Source: Aaosphaeria pasadenensis (taxonomy: Eukaryota; Ascomycota; Dothideomycetes; Pleosporales). Taken from it: a stretch of 64,000 nt of DNA. The position numbers and the translations under genes are program-made. This document shows, piece by piece, positions 23,027 through 33,508 of the stretch (positions are counted from its first letter, which is position 1; the number at the start of each line of letters is the position of its first letter). The stretch is taken from assembly GCA_022813625.1 (NCBI GenBank), contig JAKLMB010000002.1, forward strand, positions 1,798,001 to 1,862,000. Reading direction: 5' to 3'. Below the pieces are notes generated by a model that was not told where the DNA came from, did not search any database, and saw nothing but the letters and a program-made list of their open reading frames with translations.

Positions 23027-24833
23027 TTAGATTCCTATTGGTCTTCGAGCCAAGATCCTGATCTTAGGCTGCATATTAAGCTTCACCCAATAGCCCCGTA
23101 GAAGAGGGGATCTAAGTTTTTCTTCCAAAGCTGCCCATAACGCTGCTACCCTGTCTGTATAATGTGCAGCAGCATTCTCGTCGGTGGTGGAACCTTTCCC
23201 AAGACCCTCACCAGGCCGAAGGAAACTAATGCCGCTGAATCCATACACTGTATGAACAACCTCCCAGCTTCCAATCACCTTCTCGGGTCTCTCGGCGAGA
23301 ACGTAGTCAAAGTTGTCCCAGAATCGGGGATCGAGTAGCACCTCTGGGTCCTCGGTTTTCGAATAGGTCCAAGACTTATGGTTGGCGAAATCTTGTGCTT
23401 CCAAAACATCCGTGACTGTCTGGCGCCCGTCATGCACCTCGAGAAAACGCGTCACACCGGTCTGGCATGCTAAGTTGTCCAGATATACCCGTAATGGGCG
23501 GCCTTCCGGGTGGGGCAATTGGTGGTGAAGAGTCGTGAGTGCCTCTCCACCGGGATAGTTCAGGCTAGAGATTCCGAGCAGTGCAGTAGATGCAGCGAAT
23601 GACAGTACGACCGACCCGATCAGACCTACAGTGAGGAGCTTATAGGCACCCGACTTGGTGCTACGGGTTGATATCCAGGCCGCACCAGCCGCTGCCACAG
23701 CAGTCAGACCAGGGATGACATAGATGACGAAGCGCCACTCCTTATGCGGAAGGAAACTGTACAATCTGACGAAGGACAGAAGGGGGATCAGAAGGTCCAG
23801 ACTTCGCTGTCGTGAAACGGGGTTGACGAGTGCTACAGGTACGCACAACAGGTATGTGAGTGGATTCAACAAAAGTCGTGGCAGAGCATTGATCAAATAG
23901 AAATGCCACGGTGAGGTTCCCCAATCTGCAGAGTGACCTTCGATTGTGTTGTAGTAGAAGGCAATCCATTCTGGCCAAAGGGGGAATGATTGCCAGAAGT
24001 AGGAGTCAATGGGGATAGTACAAAGCAGCCCCATGACGAGGCCACCCAGACCAGCTGGAATGATTACTTTTGGTATCGAGATCGGGCGTGTAGCTAGTAG
24101 GTAAATGGTCAATGTTCCTACCAATATTGCTAGTTCGGAGCGGAAAACGACGCCAGCAAAGGTAAGCAAGTAAAGACTCAGTCGATAGCTTCTTGCAGCA
24201 CTGCCAGGTTTAAATTGGTTGGAATGAGCATCCAGTATGCCTTTTAATGCTATGGTGCCTGAGACATGATTAGTGGCACTGAAGCTTTTTCAATATCGTA
24301 GACCTACTGAAAACAAATGCGAACATATTTGGCAATGTTCGAGACGCGTAATATATAATGTGAAACTGGCTTGATTGGAAAAGCGCATACCAAACCGCAG
24401 CGCTTCTCCCAAAGGCCTTTTGGACGCCTTTACCAAAGTATACGAGAGCAGCCGCATTTAAGAGCCCCAAAACAGAGCGCACTGATAAGAATTGTCAATT
24501 GCTCAAATTGTACATCTCCAATCCTTAGTGTCACGTACCTAGCAACTGGAGTTGTTGGGGTGACCTAACCAACCATATCCATGGCCTTGACAACCCCGAA
24601 AGAATCAGAGCGCCAGCAAATGTTCTTGGTACAGATCCTGGGAAAGAGATGTGGTCATAATTCGCGGTGAAAAACTGCTCTGCATTTTCGTTCGGGATGC
24701 CGTGAATTAGGATGTCGTGAATGGCTTGAATATTGAACGACTCTTCAACTTTTGTATATGGTGCCACAAAGACATGAATGAGTATCGAGGCCGGTATCAG
24801 GAGGTAGAAAATCCATTCTACCTGTCCCATCAT
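23027..24833 (-). CDS. ALG12: ALG12-type alpha-1,6-mannosyltransferase (GT22)
   Basis: Exons 24833-24539, 24481-24308 and 24258-23027 join across 57- and 49-bp introns to 566 aa (yeast Alg12 551 aa). The lumenal GT22 signature appears at the start: HVFVAPYTKVEESFNIQAIHD with the catalytic-type acidic residues, then HGIPNENAEQFFTANYDH and FPGSVPRTF. Multiple membrane spans follow, and the family motif PHKEWRFVIYVIPG lies mid-protein. Alg12 adds the eighth mannose, alpha-1,6-linked, to dolichol-linked Man7GlcNAc2 in the ER lumen. PIG-B and ALG9 are the alternatives in GT22; the RTLPNMFAFVFS and HKEWRF context favours ALG12. The start lies 173 bp from the divergent PFA4 start. Confidence 0.9.
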
Positions 24834-25006
24834 CGTAGAAAGTCGTTGTATGTTATTATTGATGACGATGTGAAGCTAATGTTCCCAGTTCAGATTGCCG
24901 TTGGGTCCACCTATAGCGGATCGGGCGACCACGTGACCGCGTCACCTCCTTGAAATCAACCCATCAGCAAGCCCGTGGATTCCAAACAGTTTTCAGACTC
25001 TCACAA
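24834..25006. promoter_or_regulatory. 173-bp bidirectional promoter, ALG12 / PFA4
   Basis: Two divergent start codons are separated by only 173 bp. The middle holds CGATCCGC-like GC-rich sequence and GTCACGTGGT on the reverse strand (E-box core CACGTG near 24931). Confidence 0.55.
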
Positions 25007-26384
25007 ATGGAGCTAGGGCGCTTTGCGGTACCTTCAGTCTATGCTCTGATATTCTTTTTAGCATATACTTCGCAATGGCTGCTTCTCTATCTCGAGCCTT
25101 TTCCTCCGACGAAAAAACAGCTCGTCTGGTTCAATAGTTTACTCGTGTGCCTACTGATTTCTTATACAAAATCTGTATTTGTTGATCCAGGACGAATACC
25201 AAAAATAGAATCAGAGCAGGAAGAATCGAAAACACTTGATGGTACGCATGAGAGTAAAGCAACCCAATCAAGAAAGTGGTGTCGAAAATGCAAAGCCATC
25301 AAACCCCCTCGTGCGCACCACTGCCGAGAATGTCAGAGGTAATTATATGGCATTGGTTTGAACTCTAAAAACTTATCTGACTCGAATCTCTAGATGTATT
25401 CCCAAAATGGATCATCATTGCCCCTGGACACAAAACTGCGTTTCCCATACGACCTTTCCTCATTTCATGCGCTTCCTCTTCTATGCGGTCGTCTCTATGG
25501 CATATCTCTTCAACTTGATATGGGCTCCCGTCAGCCATCTCTGGGCCGAACGTCACCTGCCTAGCTACCTCGGACCTTCCATTTTCCAACTTGCCCATTT
25601 ATTTGCCATATTGATCGCCAATTCATTGACGCTATTCGCTCTCACCATTCTCCTGATCCGAAACATCTGGGGACTGTCCGTCAACACCACCACGATCGAA
25701 GGGTGGGAAATCGAAAGACATTCGACATTAGTAAGACGAGCTAAATACTTCGGTGGCTGGCTCGATGGACCCGATGGCGTCAAGGTCCAGATTCGAAAAC
25801 AGGAGTTTCCTTACGACATCGGTATCTGGAAGAACATCAAGCAGGGCATGGGTACCGGTAACGTGTTAGCTTGGTTCTGGCCTTTCGCATCCACCCCGTC
25901 AATAGAAGGGGGACTAAAATTTGAAACGAACGGTTTCGAAGACGAGTCACTTTCTTGGCCGCCGCCCGATCCTGACCGCATGTATCGGAAGCAGGCCCCA
26001 ATAGGGAAGGGGGAAACTGCTTTCACATATCGCGATGCGGGTCTCACACCTGAGGAGACACTCGCGGCCTTCCGTAAGCGACAAGAGAATGACATCGTCA
26101 GACGAAGGGAACCGTTTGTGAATAGAGTGGAAGATTACGTGGCTCGGCAACGAAGTCTGGATAATCCCGAGGAGGTGGATAGTGGAGAGGAAACGGATAC
26201 GAGAGATAGTGAAGAAAGAGCCTGGACAGCTAAGGATAGTCAGGATGGCGAAGAGGGCTGGCGTAATAGGGAAGGGGAGAGATTGAGAGACTTTGGTCTC
26301 GATGAGGAAGTTGAGTTCTATGACGAGGAGGATGATTTGCCCTTGAGTGAGCTCCTAGCTAGGAAGAAGAGACAGGCAGCATGA
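25007..26384 (+). CDS. PFA4: DHHC protein S-palmitoyltransferase, PFA4 type
   Basis: Exons 25007-25338 and 25394-26384 join in phase (AG/A) to 440 aa; the splice falls inside the DHHC cysteine-rich domain, rebuilding CRECQRCIPKMDHHCPW. The catalytic tetrad is residues 117-120 with Cys120 as the acyl-carrying residue. Two membrane spans precede it (YALIFFLAYTSQWLL; FNSLLVCLLISY), two follow, and the DPG motif (FVDPGRIPK) and the TTxE motif (NTTTIEGWEIERH) are present. The cytosolic C-terminus is acidic. Pfa4 is an ER palmitoyltransferase, with chitin synthase Chs3 as its known yeast substrate. The TTTIEGWEIERHSTLVRR block is characteristic of fungal Pfa4. Confidence 0.95.
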
Positions 26385-26978
26385 CTGTGAATGGCATTAA
26401 GCAGAAATTAATCAATCTTCATTAGCATCGTTGTTCAGAAGCTCGTAGTTGGATTTGATCCTTTTATACCAGGATTGACCTGAGGTTTAGAGTGCGATTC
26501 TCGATTGCGTTGCTACGTCTTCCATATATGTGAGTTAGAAGGTAGCTGTACAGAATGCCAGTATCAAGTTGCATCAGGATAGACATAATTGCGTGGGCAA
26601 CAGATTATCTAATCCTCATCATTAATACCGGAAAACTATCTCGGTTGGTGGTGATCACCATTGGACCTGAACCAAAAATTCCTAATGATAGTCACAACAG
26701 CAGGCGGTGTTCCATTATCTCCCCCAGCTAAGAAAGGAGGTTCTTAAATGGAGCCCGAATATGTTACTGCAATCCTCCACACATATCCTCCGAGTTAAGA
26801 AATAAAGTCAGAAAGCCTATCCCGATCTGTCAATCTGATCCAAGCCCTTCCCTGAGCGTCGGCGAAACAGGACGCAGTTTCCTCCGTTTGCGGTGATCAA
26901 GATACCGTAACCACGTCGATAGGTAGACCTGATTTGGTTCTCTGCTGGAAGTTCGCTCTTCCCATCTCGGCACGGCAT
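26385..26978. other. Convergent 3' regions of PFA4 and HAP3
   Basis: 594 bp of AT-rich sequence between facing stops, with no recognisable gene or repeat. Confidence 0.5.
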
Positions 26979-28089
26979 TTAGAAGTCGGCGGAACCGTTT
27001 GGATGAACGGTGTACCCGAAAGCTGTGTTGTCGTTCTCTGCCATTTCGGTGTCGCCACTCAATACGTTGCCGTGCTGGGGATTCTCGCCCTGGGCAAAGG
27101 TACCCCCGGAGGCAGCATTTGCACCTGGGTTTGCCCCGCTGGGCCCGCCTGGATTGATCCCACCGCCAGGTTTGTTCTGATTTGCGAGGAGGGTCTCGTA
27201 CCACCAATCAATACCAATAGTTCAGATAAATGACTTCGCCAAGTTTGAAGGCAACAAAGGAGAGAACAGGGGGGAAATGAAAGTCCTGCAGCTTACCTCG
27301 CGATATCTCGAGAGATATATTTTCAAGGCTTCGGCATAGTTCTCGAAACCTAGGGAGGTCATGGCGAAGAGGATATCCTCGCCGTTGACCGTTTTGCGCT
27401 TTTCCTGCTGGCACTTCTCGGAGGCTACAGACAATGTCAACAAACACCCCCACAGAAAAGGAAACCTAGAAGACTAACCTTCGCTGGTGATGAACGAGAT
27501 GAACTCGCTGACGCACTCTTGCATGCACTCTTTGGCCTCTTTCGCGATTTTCGCGTTCTCGGGCAAAGCCATCTTCATGATTCGGGCGACTGGAGCAAAG
27601 TTGCGAATGTTAGCATCTGATGCGAGGTGGTTTACTGAACTTCTTGAATTTGACTGTGCCGACGAAGCTGAATGCTGCGGAGACGCTGAAGAAGTCGACA
27701 TGACTCCCGTCTGCAGGGCAACGGTTCGCCAGACACACCAAAGCGCTTTCAGATTCGCGGATGATATAACAAGCGTGATTCGACGCGCAGACGATTCAAA
27801 CGCGCGATTGCGAGTATGTGGGTTTCCAATCGGCGCTCGCTGGTAGCAATCCGTCGACGTGCAGATGGGAGCAAAGCGACGCGCAAATCAAAATGAAGAG
27901 GAGGAATTGAATATAGATTGACCTACCATTGGCGATTGGAAGCCATCGGTCCTGTTCCTTGACTTCAAACTCGTACCCGAGTCCTTGCGCTTGTGCTTCC
28001 TGAGCTTCTCTGTCCATATGCGGCTCCGAACTGTCAGGCGACTGAGCTCCTGGTTCCACGCCCTCCTTCTTCGGGGGGGTGGTCGACAT
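26979..28089 (-). CDS. HAP3: HAP3/NF-YB subunit of the CCAAT-binding complex
   Basis: Exons 28089-27927, 27589-27479, 27424-27297 and 27194-26979 join in phase to 205 aa. The histone-fold core spans about residues 48-135: KEQDRWLPIAN, VARIMKMALPENAKIAKEAK, CVSEFISFITSEASEKC, RKTVNGEDILFAMTSLGFENY and EALKIYLSRYRE, nearly invariant in NF-YB. The C-terminus is Gly/Asn-rich. With HAP2, HAP5 and HAPX-type partners it binds CCAAT and controls respiration, iron and nitrogen genes. The first intron is long (337 bp) and contains an in-frame ATG (27701) whose frame runs straight into exon 2. The 3' exon acceptor (TACGAG) is the least certain join. ATG 28089 is the first ATG in the exon-1 frame. Confidence 0.93.
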
Positions 28090-29923
28090 GTTTATTCGGT
28101 AGCCTGCAGGCTCGGATAGGAACTTGGAGAGACTGTGTGCGCTGGCGCTTTCCCCGAGATTCGCTGGCGTCCACGTCACTGGAGCTGCGGGAGGTGTGTT
28201 GCTCTGTCTTGGCGACCGAGTATGCAACCACTGTACTACAGCGATGTCTGACGGAGTATGAGGGTTAGCGGCATGCAGAGGCTGGACGCAGGTCGACGTA
28301 CCGGGCGCGCAAGGGATTGTAATACAGGGACGCGCGTAGATCAGGCGGGTTGGGTTGAACTGGTGGGATGTGTATTGGTGCTCACTTGAATGTAAGTCGG
28401 GTAGGGTAAGGTTGATGTGGTGTAGTAGTTAGCTGCTGTAGATATAGGTAGGAGCGGTCGCGCGCGGGCAGTAGCAGCAGCAGCAACCGGACTAGGGACT
28501 GAGAGCAGTTCACACGTTCGTCGCGAGACGGGCGGGCATTGAATGTTAGGGTTAGGCTATCCAGTTGATGGGAGGGGCCGTCTGAACGCGCTAAACCAGA
28601 ATGGATCAAAACAAAAGCTGAATCCGGAGGGAGAGTCACGTGTTTCCCCGACAACCGTCCAGCCTTATGCTCCTATGGATCGTATCCCCAAAAACCTTAC
28701 TTCTACCACCAGCGCCAGAGTTACGTCAATTGATACCTCACAGGATCCACCCGAGAACTCCCACAATAGAATCGTATAATTAATGACCCATCGATCAGAA
28801 TCCATAATTTCAAAGGGAGCAAATGAATTATGAATCAATATTGATTCTTCATGGATTTCCCATGCTCTAGCCCAGTTCTTAACGCATAACATGCAAGGAC
28901 CTTTAGAGCCATGAATGTCCATACACATCTAGTCGGAAATACCTCATCGTGATTGAACCCACACGATCGCCGAGGCCAATGCACGCAAATTCAGCCCTAT
29001 GAGTGCGGGTGCAGATAGAACCCCTCAATTAAAACCTCAGACGATGAGCGCAACTTGCCATTCGCTTTTCTGTCTTCTCGTATCAGCATCTCGTCACTCG
29101 GCTCGGACGTGCATTGGCCAGCACACCACCCCCATGGCCCCCATCAGAGAAACCTCCGGTTGGCACAGGATCATCCCACGTTCACGAACACCTCATAGCA
29201 ATTTACATACAAGTCAGAGAGCATCTTAGCCACGTTCCTGTCACTCGGGTCGAGACAGGGCTGGATGTGGCTACCTCCTGCAAGATGTGTTGGCGCTCAT
29301 GTCAAAGGAAGATCGACGTCCTACTGCAGACTATATCCCACTGATATGGACGAGTCGATGAGAGGTTACCACCACATTTCAGCTTTTCCAATACGTCACT
29401 TTTTAGGATCCGCCGTATAGACGACTGCTTCAGGTACTGCACAGACATTCATGGCATTTATGAGGCCGATGATATTGGAAAACTGACGTAGTATTGCTTG
29501 GATTGGTTTTGTACACTCGCAGTTCTAGACCCGTTGTCTTAATTTGATGCTTGATGTAATTCATTGACCCTTGTGTAATTGCCTAGACACGTTGAGGGTG
29601 AATCACAGCCAAAAGGCCTACATGATTCATCCTCACGGAAGACCAAGTGAGGTCGTATCTTCCTCATCCCAGCATGATTTCATCCATCATCAAAACCGTC
29701 CAAAGGTCGTCATGATTTTGTTGTAGGATGATCCTAGTAGCGTCGGTCGGCTCTCAACATTTCGTTGCAGACTCCTCACAGGAACAACGCTGTTCTTTTT
29801 CTTCTCCTGACGCTGCAATAGTGTCTTTCCCGTCATCATGACCATGCCATCAAGCTAAGATACGTGGAGCACATCCTCCCATCTCTTTACAGCAGGACAC
29901 GTAATAAGAATCCCAAGCTGTTT
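28090..29923. other. Intergenic region upstream of HAP3
   Basis: 1.83 kb between HAP3 (-) and the 3' end of GIM4 (-). The first 500 bp are GC-rich and likely HAP3 promoter/leader; the remainder is lower in GC. Small open frames are present but none has protein-like composition, exon signals or a family match. A telomere-like 11-mer is at 28546-28556. Confidence 0.45.
28546..28556. promoter_or_regulatory. Interstitial telomere-like motif (telobox)
   Basis: TTAGGGTTAGG, identical to the reverse complement of the motif at 1532-1542, lies 457 bp upstream of the HAP3 start. Possible binding site for a Tbf1/Teb1-like Myb factor; role inferred. Confidence 0.4.
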
Positions 29924-30507
29924 CTATTGGGGTTGTTGAACAACCTGTACATTATGCTTTTTCTGTGGTTGAATATTAACATCGACGATTTGTCATATGA
30001 ATGGGCTAGTAATGCTCTCCAGAGCATGACATACCTTCCACTTCTCCATTTCATCTTGCTTGGTTTTGTACTGCTTGACCAGCTCCTCGAGGGTCTTTTT
30101 CAGACCGTCAGAATTTGTCTGTAGCGTGGGGACAACATCTTTGACTGTCCTCTCAGTCAAGACACCGTTGATCATGCGGAAGCATTTCCGGTCTCTTGGA
30201 AGGGGTTCTAGGGTCTCCAGCACAAGCCTGATGAGCGCGTTAGACCAGGACTTAGATGATTCCAAGGGAGCTTGAGATGGGATTCAAATTTTGGAAGATG
30301 ATCCTGAGACCAATACATACTTGTGTTCTTCTGTCTCCTGTTCAATGTCCCCGATTTTCTGGGCTATTGTTTGTAGTGTATTCTTATAGTTCTGATACGT
30401 GGTTTGCAGTTCTATCCCGCATCAGTATGATGCCACGTGACAAATAACAATTCACAAGGACAGTACCACATACCTTGCTGCTTCTTGAGTGACTGTTGCG
30501 ACGCCAT
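29924..30507 (-). CDS. GIM4: Prefoldin subunit 2
   Basis: Four exons (30507-30474, 30411-30321, 30227-30035, 29962-29924) join in phase to 118 aa. The protein is the beta-type prefoldin: a first coiled coil (QQELQTTYQNYKNTLQTIAQK), the central hairpin motif PLPRDRKCFRMINGVLTERT and a second coiled coil (TNSDGLKKTLEELVKQYKTK). The last exon supplies a 12-residue tail (KKHNVQVVQQPQ) typical of the subunit. Prefoldin delivers unfolded actin and tubulin to the CCT chaperonin in the cytosol. Length matches family members of about 110-125 aa. It is divergent from CMC2 across 225 bp. Confidence 0.95.
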
Positions 30508-30732
30508 CTCTGCACACTTTGTGGGGTCTAGAGGCTGGGATGGGCAACAGTTATTGCTTCTAGATGGTGGGGCGTCAAGAAGCTACCGTGTAAAAAATCC
30601 CGCACGGACCAACCTTAATGGTCACAGAATCTCATGATTGCTCATTCGTATAACTCCCATTGATCCTTCACGCCACACAATTCTTACTTCCACCTTGCGA
30701 CCGAGAAGAGAATCTTCGTTGGCGCAATCAAC
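30508..30732. promoter_or_regulatory. Bidirectional promoter, GIM4 / CMC2
   Basis: 225 bp between two divergent starts, serving a cytosolic chaperone gene and a mitochondrial assembly gene. No clear TATA box. Confidence 0.5.
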
Positions 30733-31030
30733 ATGCATCCACATCTACACAACGACCAAGCCAAGCGTAGGGCATACCCCAACCCGAACGTTCCACCATT
30801 GCATTGCTTACACTTTCGGTCCAGATTGCGCGGAGGTGATTGCCGCACTCGAAGAATGCCACCAACGCGGATTCATATCACGATGCTTCGGCGCTTGCAA
30901 CGACGCAAAACATAAGGTCAACATGTGCCTGCGCGCGCAGAGACTCGAGCGAACGAGGGAAAACCGAGAGGCGGCCAAAGAGAAGAGGAAGCACATCGAG
31001 AAAGTATGGGCCGAGATCGACGCAGAGTAA
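30733..31030 (+). CDS. CMC2: CMC2-like twin CX9C mitochondrial protein
   Basis: Exons 30733-30766 and 30825-31030 join across a 58-bp intron to 79 aa. It begins MHPHLHN as in yeast Cmc2 (MHPQL) and has two CX9C motifs, Cys13/Cys23 and Cys36/Cys46, with an additional Cys32, followed by a basic amphipathic helix. Twin CX9C proteins are imported into the mitochondrial intermembrane space by the Mia40 disulfide relay; Cmc2 takes part in cytochrome c oxidase biogenesis. The short first exon makes the gene easy to miss: a longer unspliced frame through exon 2 has a different, unrelated N-terminus and is not the product. Confidence 0.92.
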
Positions 31031-31234
31031 TGCACGAACCTATACACTTATATTATACCACTGTAACAACAAGATCTGTGCTATGAAGGAGCATCATTGG
31101 CGCTATGGGAAATGAGAATGAACATTGATTGTACAATAGCCAGTGCAGAAGCCTACAAATCTACATCATCCTATGATGGGTATCTGTTTAATATGATATC
31201 AATTCGTCTACCACCGTTTGGAAATACTTCTGCC

Positions 31235-32581
31235 CTAGTCATCTTCAGGGCGAGTGGGTATAGGTGTGTTTTCCAGTGGTGTTGTTCCGAGGCTTTCCAG
31301 TCCTCTATTAACTAACAGCTTGGTTCCATCTCCACCGCTTGCAGGCAGTGCAGGCATTCCGGCCTCTAATCGTAGCTTTTCGTATTGCTCTCCAGTCTTC
31401 TGTAATTGCTCCTGGAGATATTTTTGCCGCTCCGATATACTGGTCTTTTCGTCTCGTAGCTCTTGTAGCCTCTGCATCATTGCAGCTCTTCTTTGCTCCT
31501 TATTGGTCACCTCAAGCTGCAGGCGTTCCAAAACGCCCTCGAGATCTGGCAAAGGAGTGATCTTTGGCGGAGTTCTCGCACCATCGTCCAACTTCTGAAT
31601 GGTTTTCCCATAGGCGCCTGCTCGAGTTTGAGCCTCCTCATACGCAGCATGCCTTTCCGCTTCGGAATCGTCTGTCCCGTCATCTTCTGATCCACCTTCA
31701 GCATTGTCTATGAGCTCGGCCATTTCAGCACGTCGCCGCTGTCGTGCGGCGCGTTCTGCTTTCCTTCCCAGTGATATCCCACCATCCTCAACGTAATTAT
31801 CAAATCCTTCAGCAATGTCTTCGTCTTCGTGGACAAGGCGAGTGTCGACTTGCTCTTCTTTCGGTCGCAGTGATATCTCGTTCCGCCCCCCACGGAATTC
31901 ATCGTTGTCGTCCGAATCCCAAGTTCCTTCCTCGTTATCATCTTTTGCCGCATACTCTGATGCTAACCTCGCGCGCCTCGCTTTCTTTTCTTTGATCTCT
32001 GCATCTGTTGGTATCGCAGAGGTGTGTGCTTGCAGGGGAGCTGGGGAACCAAACTTCGAAGCAATATCCAGCTCCCGTACCTCCTCTTCTTCATCCGACG
32101 TAGGTTTGAGATCTTTCGGGGTCGAAGGGGTCGAGTTCCGCAGTTCATCGAGGTGACTTTTGTCGTAGCTAGGCCGATCTTCCTTCAGAGGTGCACTAGG
32201 CACAAGCGGTGACCTGGCCCTTCGTTCGGCATTCTTCTCGATTACTATGCGACTCAAAGTGGACTTCTTAGGAGTGATGACAGCGGTGTCACTGGATTCG
32301 TCTCCATCCTCCGCGCTTGAACCAAATGATATGCGCTGCGATGAGCACTTCTTTGCCTTCGCAAAAGTAGGACGTTTCACGACTGTATCTGCAAAAACGC
32401 ATTAGCAAAGACCTTCCCTAGGAGTGTCAGAAACAGAAAACTGCAGTTGGAATAATCGCAAGTCCTCACCTGTTTGTCCTTGCTCCTGTTTTGTGCCGCT
32501 CGATGTGTCTGTACTTTCTGCGGAATCTCCATCGTATGCACCAATTTTGCGCGCGACTCTTCCAGAACCGGCTCTTTTCAT
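31235..32581 (-). CDS. NTR2: NTR2-like spliceosome-disassembly factor
   Basis: Exons 32581-32470 and 32388-31235 join across an 81-bp intron (GTGAGG...GCAG) to 421 aa. The N-terminus (MKRAGSGRVARKIGAYD), then VVKRPTFAKAKK with ISFG, and the middle block DIAEGFDNYVEDGGISLGRKAERAARQRRRAEMAELID match the fungal NTR2/GCFC N-terminal domain; the C-terminal third is a long coiled coil (ERLQLEVTNKEQRRAAMM). Ntr2 with Ntr1 recruits the helicase Prp43 to dismantle the intron-lariat spliceosome and is reported to contact Brr2, also encoded in this window. Acidic low-complexity stretches make distant similarity unreliable, so the name rests on the conserved blocks. Confidence 0.82.
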
Positions 32582-32769
32582 ATTGGATGTGTAGTTGAAT
32601 TGCGATCTTGGAAAGTTCTGAGGAACTGTCGTAGGCAACTGGACGCTATGAATGTGTGCACGGTCCATTTGCGCCAAGATCATCGAAAAGCTATCCCACT
32701 GCCGAACCTCCGCAACCTCACTTACAGCTTCGGAACCTTTCTCATACGCTCGAGAGAGAACCATTCAAG
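32582..32769. promoter_or_regulatory. 188-bp bidirectional promoter, NTR2 / SmG
   Basis: Two spliceosomal genes start back to back with 188 bp between their ATGs. The spacing makes shared regulation likely; no motif stands out. Confidence 0.55.
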
Positions 32770-33199
32770 ATGCCTCAAGCGCAGCCAGAACTCAAGAAAG
32801 TAGGTCAAATTTCTATTTCTTCATACCACGGAATCTATGGTTGCCCGGCTCAGATATTGAATGGCTTTGTTGCGACAATACGCGGAAGAAGTTTGGGAGA
32901 CATTATATTGATTGTTACTACAGTACCTTGAGAAACGAATCTTGGTCCAGCTGAACGGCAGCAGGAAGGTGATGGGAATATTACGCGGTTACGATGTCTA
33001 CCTAAATATCGTTTTGGATGATGCACTCGAAGAGAAGGCCGGTGGAGAGAAGGTTCGAATCGGCATGGTGGTCATTCGTGGAAACTCTGTCGTAATGCTC
33101 GAGGTATGCATTTGTGTTACCAGGAGCCCATATTGTAGCTAATGCATTTACCAGGCTCTCGATCGCATCAACACCGACGAATACAAGGGCGGCAGATGA
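32770..33199 (+). CDS. SMX2: Small nuclear ribonucleoprotein G (SmG)
   Basis: Exons 32770-32799, 32924-33103 and 33155-33199 join in phase 0 throughout to 84 aa. The first exon gives MPQAQPELKK and the second starts YLEKRILVQLNG; together they form the Sm fold with Sm1 (GSRKVMGILRGYDVYLNIVLDDA) and Sm2 (IGMVVIRGNSVVMLE). SmG is one of seven Sm-ring proteins bound to U1, U2, U4 and U5 snRNAs. Length and both motifs are canonical; LSm7 is the nearest alternative but the PELKK start and RGNSVVMLE favour SmG. Confidence 0.95.
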
Positions 33200-33508
33200 G
33201 CAGACGCGACGCAGGACAAGGCCCACGACTTCTAGGAGGAGTTATGTGTGCGCTAAAAGCAACATTTCACGAGATTGGCAAGCGGCGTTAGGGAAACCGA
33301 CTTCTGGGTAAATTTTCCCAAGCCTTTTACTTCAATGGCTATTCCCATGGCACGGACGACAACGCGTATCCAGAGCAAGGTCGTTGACGTTGCCAATAAC
33401 AGGTCGAGATGAACGATACCACATGGATATTTGATTTCATAGCAAAAACTCTACAGAGCGATCAATACATGATAGAGCGGATGGCCCATTGAACCCATCT
33501 TGCCAGCA
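33200..33508. other. Convergent 3' regions
   Basis: 309 bp between the SmG stop and the stop of the minus-strand kinase-like gene; nothing else is seen. Confidence 0.5.

Noticed and set aside
28382..29344. Several 65-90-codon frames in the HAP3-GIM4 interval
   Set aside because: Overlapping frames on both strands with no preferred phase, no splice-linked extensions and no recognisable motif.
29864..30124. 86-codon frame antisense to GIM4
   Set aside because: Hydrophobic composition comes from reading prefoldin coiled-coil codons backwards; GIM4 on the other strand is well supported.
30638..31030. 130-codon unspliced version of CMC2
   Set aside because: Its N-terminus reads through the intron in a different frame and lacks the MHPHL start; the spliced 79-aa form matches the family.
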